A DNA stretch of 5,752 nt from NCBI GenBank assembly GCA_035505995.1, contig DATJQF010000212.1, positions 1-5,752 on the forward strand, read 5' to 3'. Both the position numbers and the translations under genes were made by a program. Positions 5,239 to 5,752 of this stretch are shown piece after piece (the first letter of the stretch is position 1; the number at the start of each line of letters is the position of its first letter). Origin of the DNA: DATJQF01 sp035505995 (lineage in GTDB: Bacteria > Bacteroidota > Bacteroidia > Bacteroidales > FEN-979). The notes under the pieces are model-generated. The model had not been told where the DNA came from. It ran no database searches and saw only the letters and a list, made by a program, of their open reading frames with translations.

Positions 5239-5752
5239 TCCTCTTCGATGCGGTAATTGAATTCCTGCGAGCGATACGTTTCGTCGATCACCTGGCGGTA
5301 TTTTTCCTGGATGAATTTCCGCCGGAGCTTCAGCGTGGGAGAGAGTTCCCCGGTTTCCACCTTCCATTCGTCGGCCAGGAGCCGGAATTTCTTTATTTTC
5401 TCGGTCTGCCCGAGATCCAGGTTGAACCGGTCCACCTCCCGCTTGATCCGCGAGCAGATCCGGGCATTGGCGATCACCTGGTCGAAGCTGATGAAGGGAA
5501 CCTTCTTCAGCGCACACCAGCTTCTCAGGTGCTCGAAGTTGGGCACGATCAGGGCGGCCGTATATTTCCGGTTCTCGCCGATGATCATGATGTGCTCGAT
5601 GAAAGGGGATTCCTTGAACCGCTGCTCGATGGCCTGCGGTGAGATATATTTTCCGCTGGAGGTCTTGAAGATCTCCTTTTTCCGGTCGGTGATCCTGAGG
5701 TACTCCCCGTCCTCGATCTGGCCGATATCGCCGGTATGGAACCAGCCGTCCG
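5232..5752 (-). CDS. Long-chain fatty-acid-CoA ligase / AMP-dependent synthetase, C-terminal part (partial)
   Basis: The frame is open from the window edge (first full codon ending at 5750) to TGA at 5232-5234, giving 172 C-terminal residues of an ANL-superfamily enzyme. Such enzymes activate a carboxylic acid with ATP to the acyl-adenylate and then form the CoA thioester. The visible part begins DGWFHTGDIG, the adenylation motif before the hinge. It continues with ITDRKKEIFKTSSGKYISPQ, the hinge plus start of the mobile C-terminal domain. Near the end comes GELSPTLKLRRKFI, which carries the lysine expected to catalyse adenylation. The TPTLKLRR-like ending and the YISPQ block are typical of long-chain acyl-CoA synthetases (FadD/FAA type) rather than acetyl-CoA synthetases. 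An internal ATG at 5586-5588 is not the start, since the conserved motifs lie upstream of it. The N-terminal, substrate-binding majority is outside the window, so chain-length preference cannot be judged. Confidence 0.93.
   Translation of the reverse strand, partial: DGWFHTGDIGQIEDGEYLRITDRKKEIFKTSSGKYISPQAIEQRFKESPFIEHIMIIGENRKYTAALIVPNFEHLRSWCALKKVPFISFDQVIANARICSRIKREVDRFNLDLGQTEKIKKFRLLADEWKVETGELSPTLKLRRKFIQEKYRQVIDETYRSQEFNYRIEEDQ

Noticed and set aside
5056..5517. - strand reading frame (153 codons) spanning the holA end and the acyl-CoA synthetase
   Set aside because: It is out of frame with the synthetase, whose catalytic motifs are read in the adjacent frame, so it is a shadow frame.
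5586..5588. Internal ATG as the start of a separate 118-residue protein
   Set aside because: The frame is open upstream to the window edge and holds the DGWFHTGD and DRKKE motifs of the same enzyme, so this is an internal methionine.

Overview
The window looks like an ordinary chromosomal segment of a member of the Bacteroidota, probably an uncultured or environmental Bacteroidales/Cytophagales-like lineage with GC a little above half (judged by eye). Three things point there: protein families that are typical of the phylum (DUF2795, DUF3822, the short HsdR-N-like protein and a Bacteroidota-style HolA), promoter elements of the TTTG / TAnnTTTG type, and start codons without clear Shine-Dalgarno sequences. 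I see no mobile element, tRNA, rRNA, CRISPR array or phage gene.

Left part (1-955, + strand): the last codons of an unidentified gene, then a PduO-type ATP:cob(I)alamin adenosyltransferase starting 3 nt after its stop, then a small DUF2795 protein. The DUF2795 gene has its own good Bacteroidota promoter (625-653) and ends in a strong intrinsic terminator (923-955). That terminator lies inside the 3' end of the convergent rsmD gene.

Middle part (934-4108, - strand): four co-oriented genes read right to left. They are a short PD-(D/E)XK protein with an HsdR N-terminal-type domain, a MgtC/SapB-DUF4010 membrane protein, a DUF3822 protein with a predicted actin-like fold, and the 16S rRNA m2G966 methyltransferase RsmD. 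The last three are tightly packed: the gap is 9 nt, then 13 nt of overlap with a GTG start for rsmD. This suggests one transcript. The 53-bp gap before the MgtC-like gene holds a 7-bp tandem repeat.

Right part (4109-5752): a short divergent intergenic region with a TAnnTTTG match precedes holA, the clamp-loader delta subunit of DNA polymerase III (+ strand). holA runs tail-to-tail, with a 7-bp overlap, into the 3' end of a long-chain acyl-CoA synthetase (ANL superfamily) on the - strand that leaves the window.

Functionally this is mostly housekeeping: cofactor maturation, rRNA modification, replication and fatty-acid activation, plus conserved proteins of unknown role. I found no clear new multi-gene system. 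The most interesting items are the solitary HsdR-N-like nuclease-fold protein divergent from holA, the coupled DUF3822-RsmD pair, and the terminator encoded within a coding sequence.
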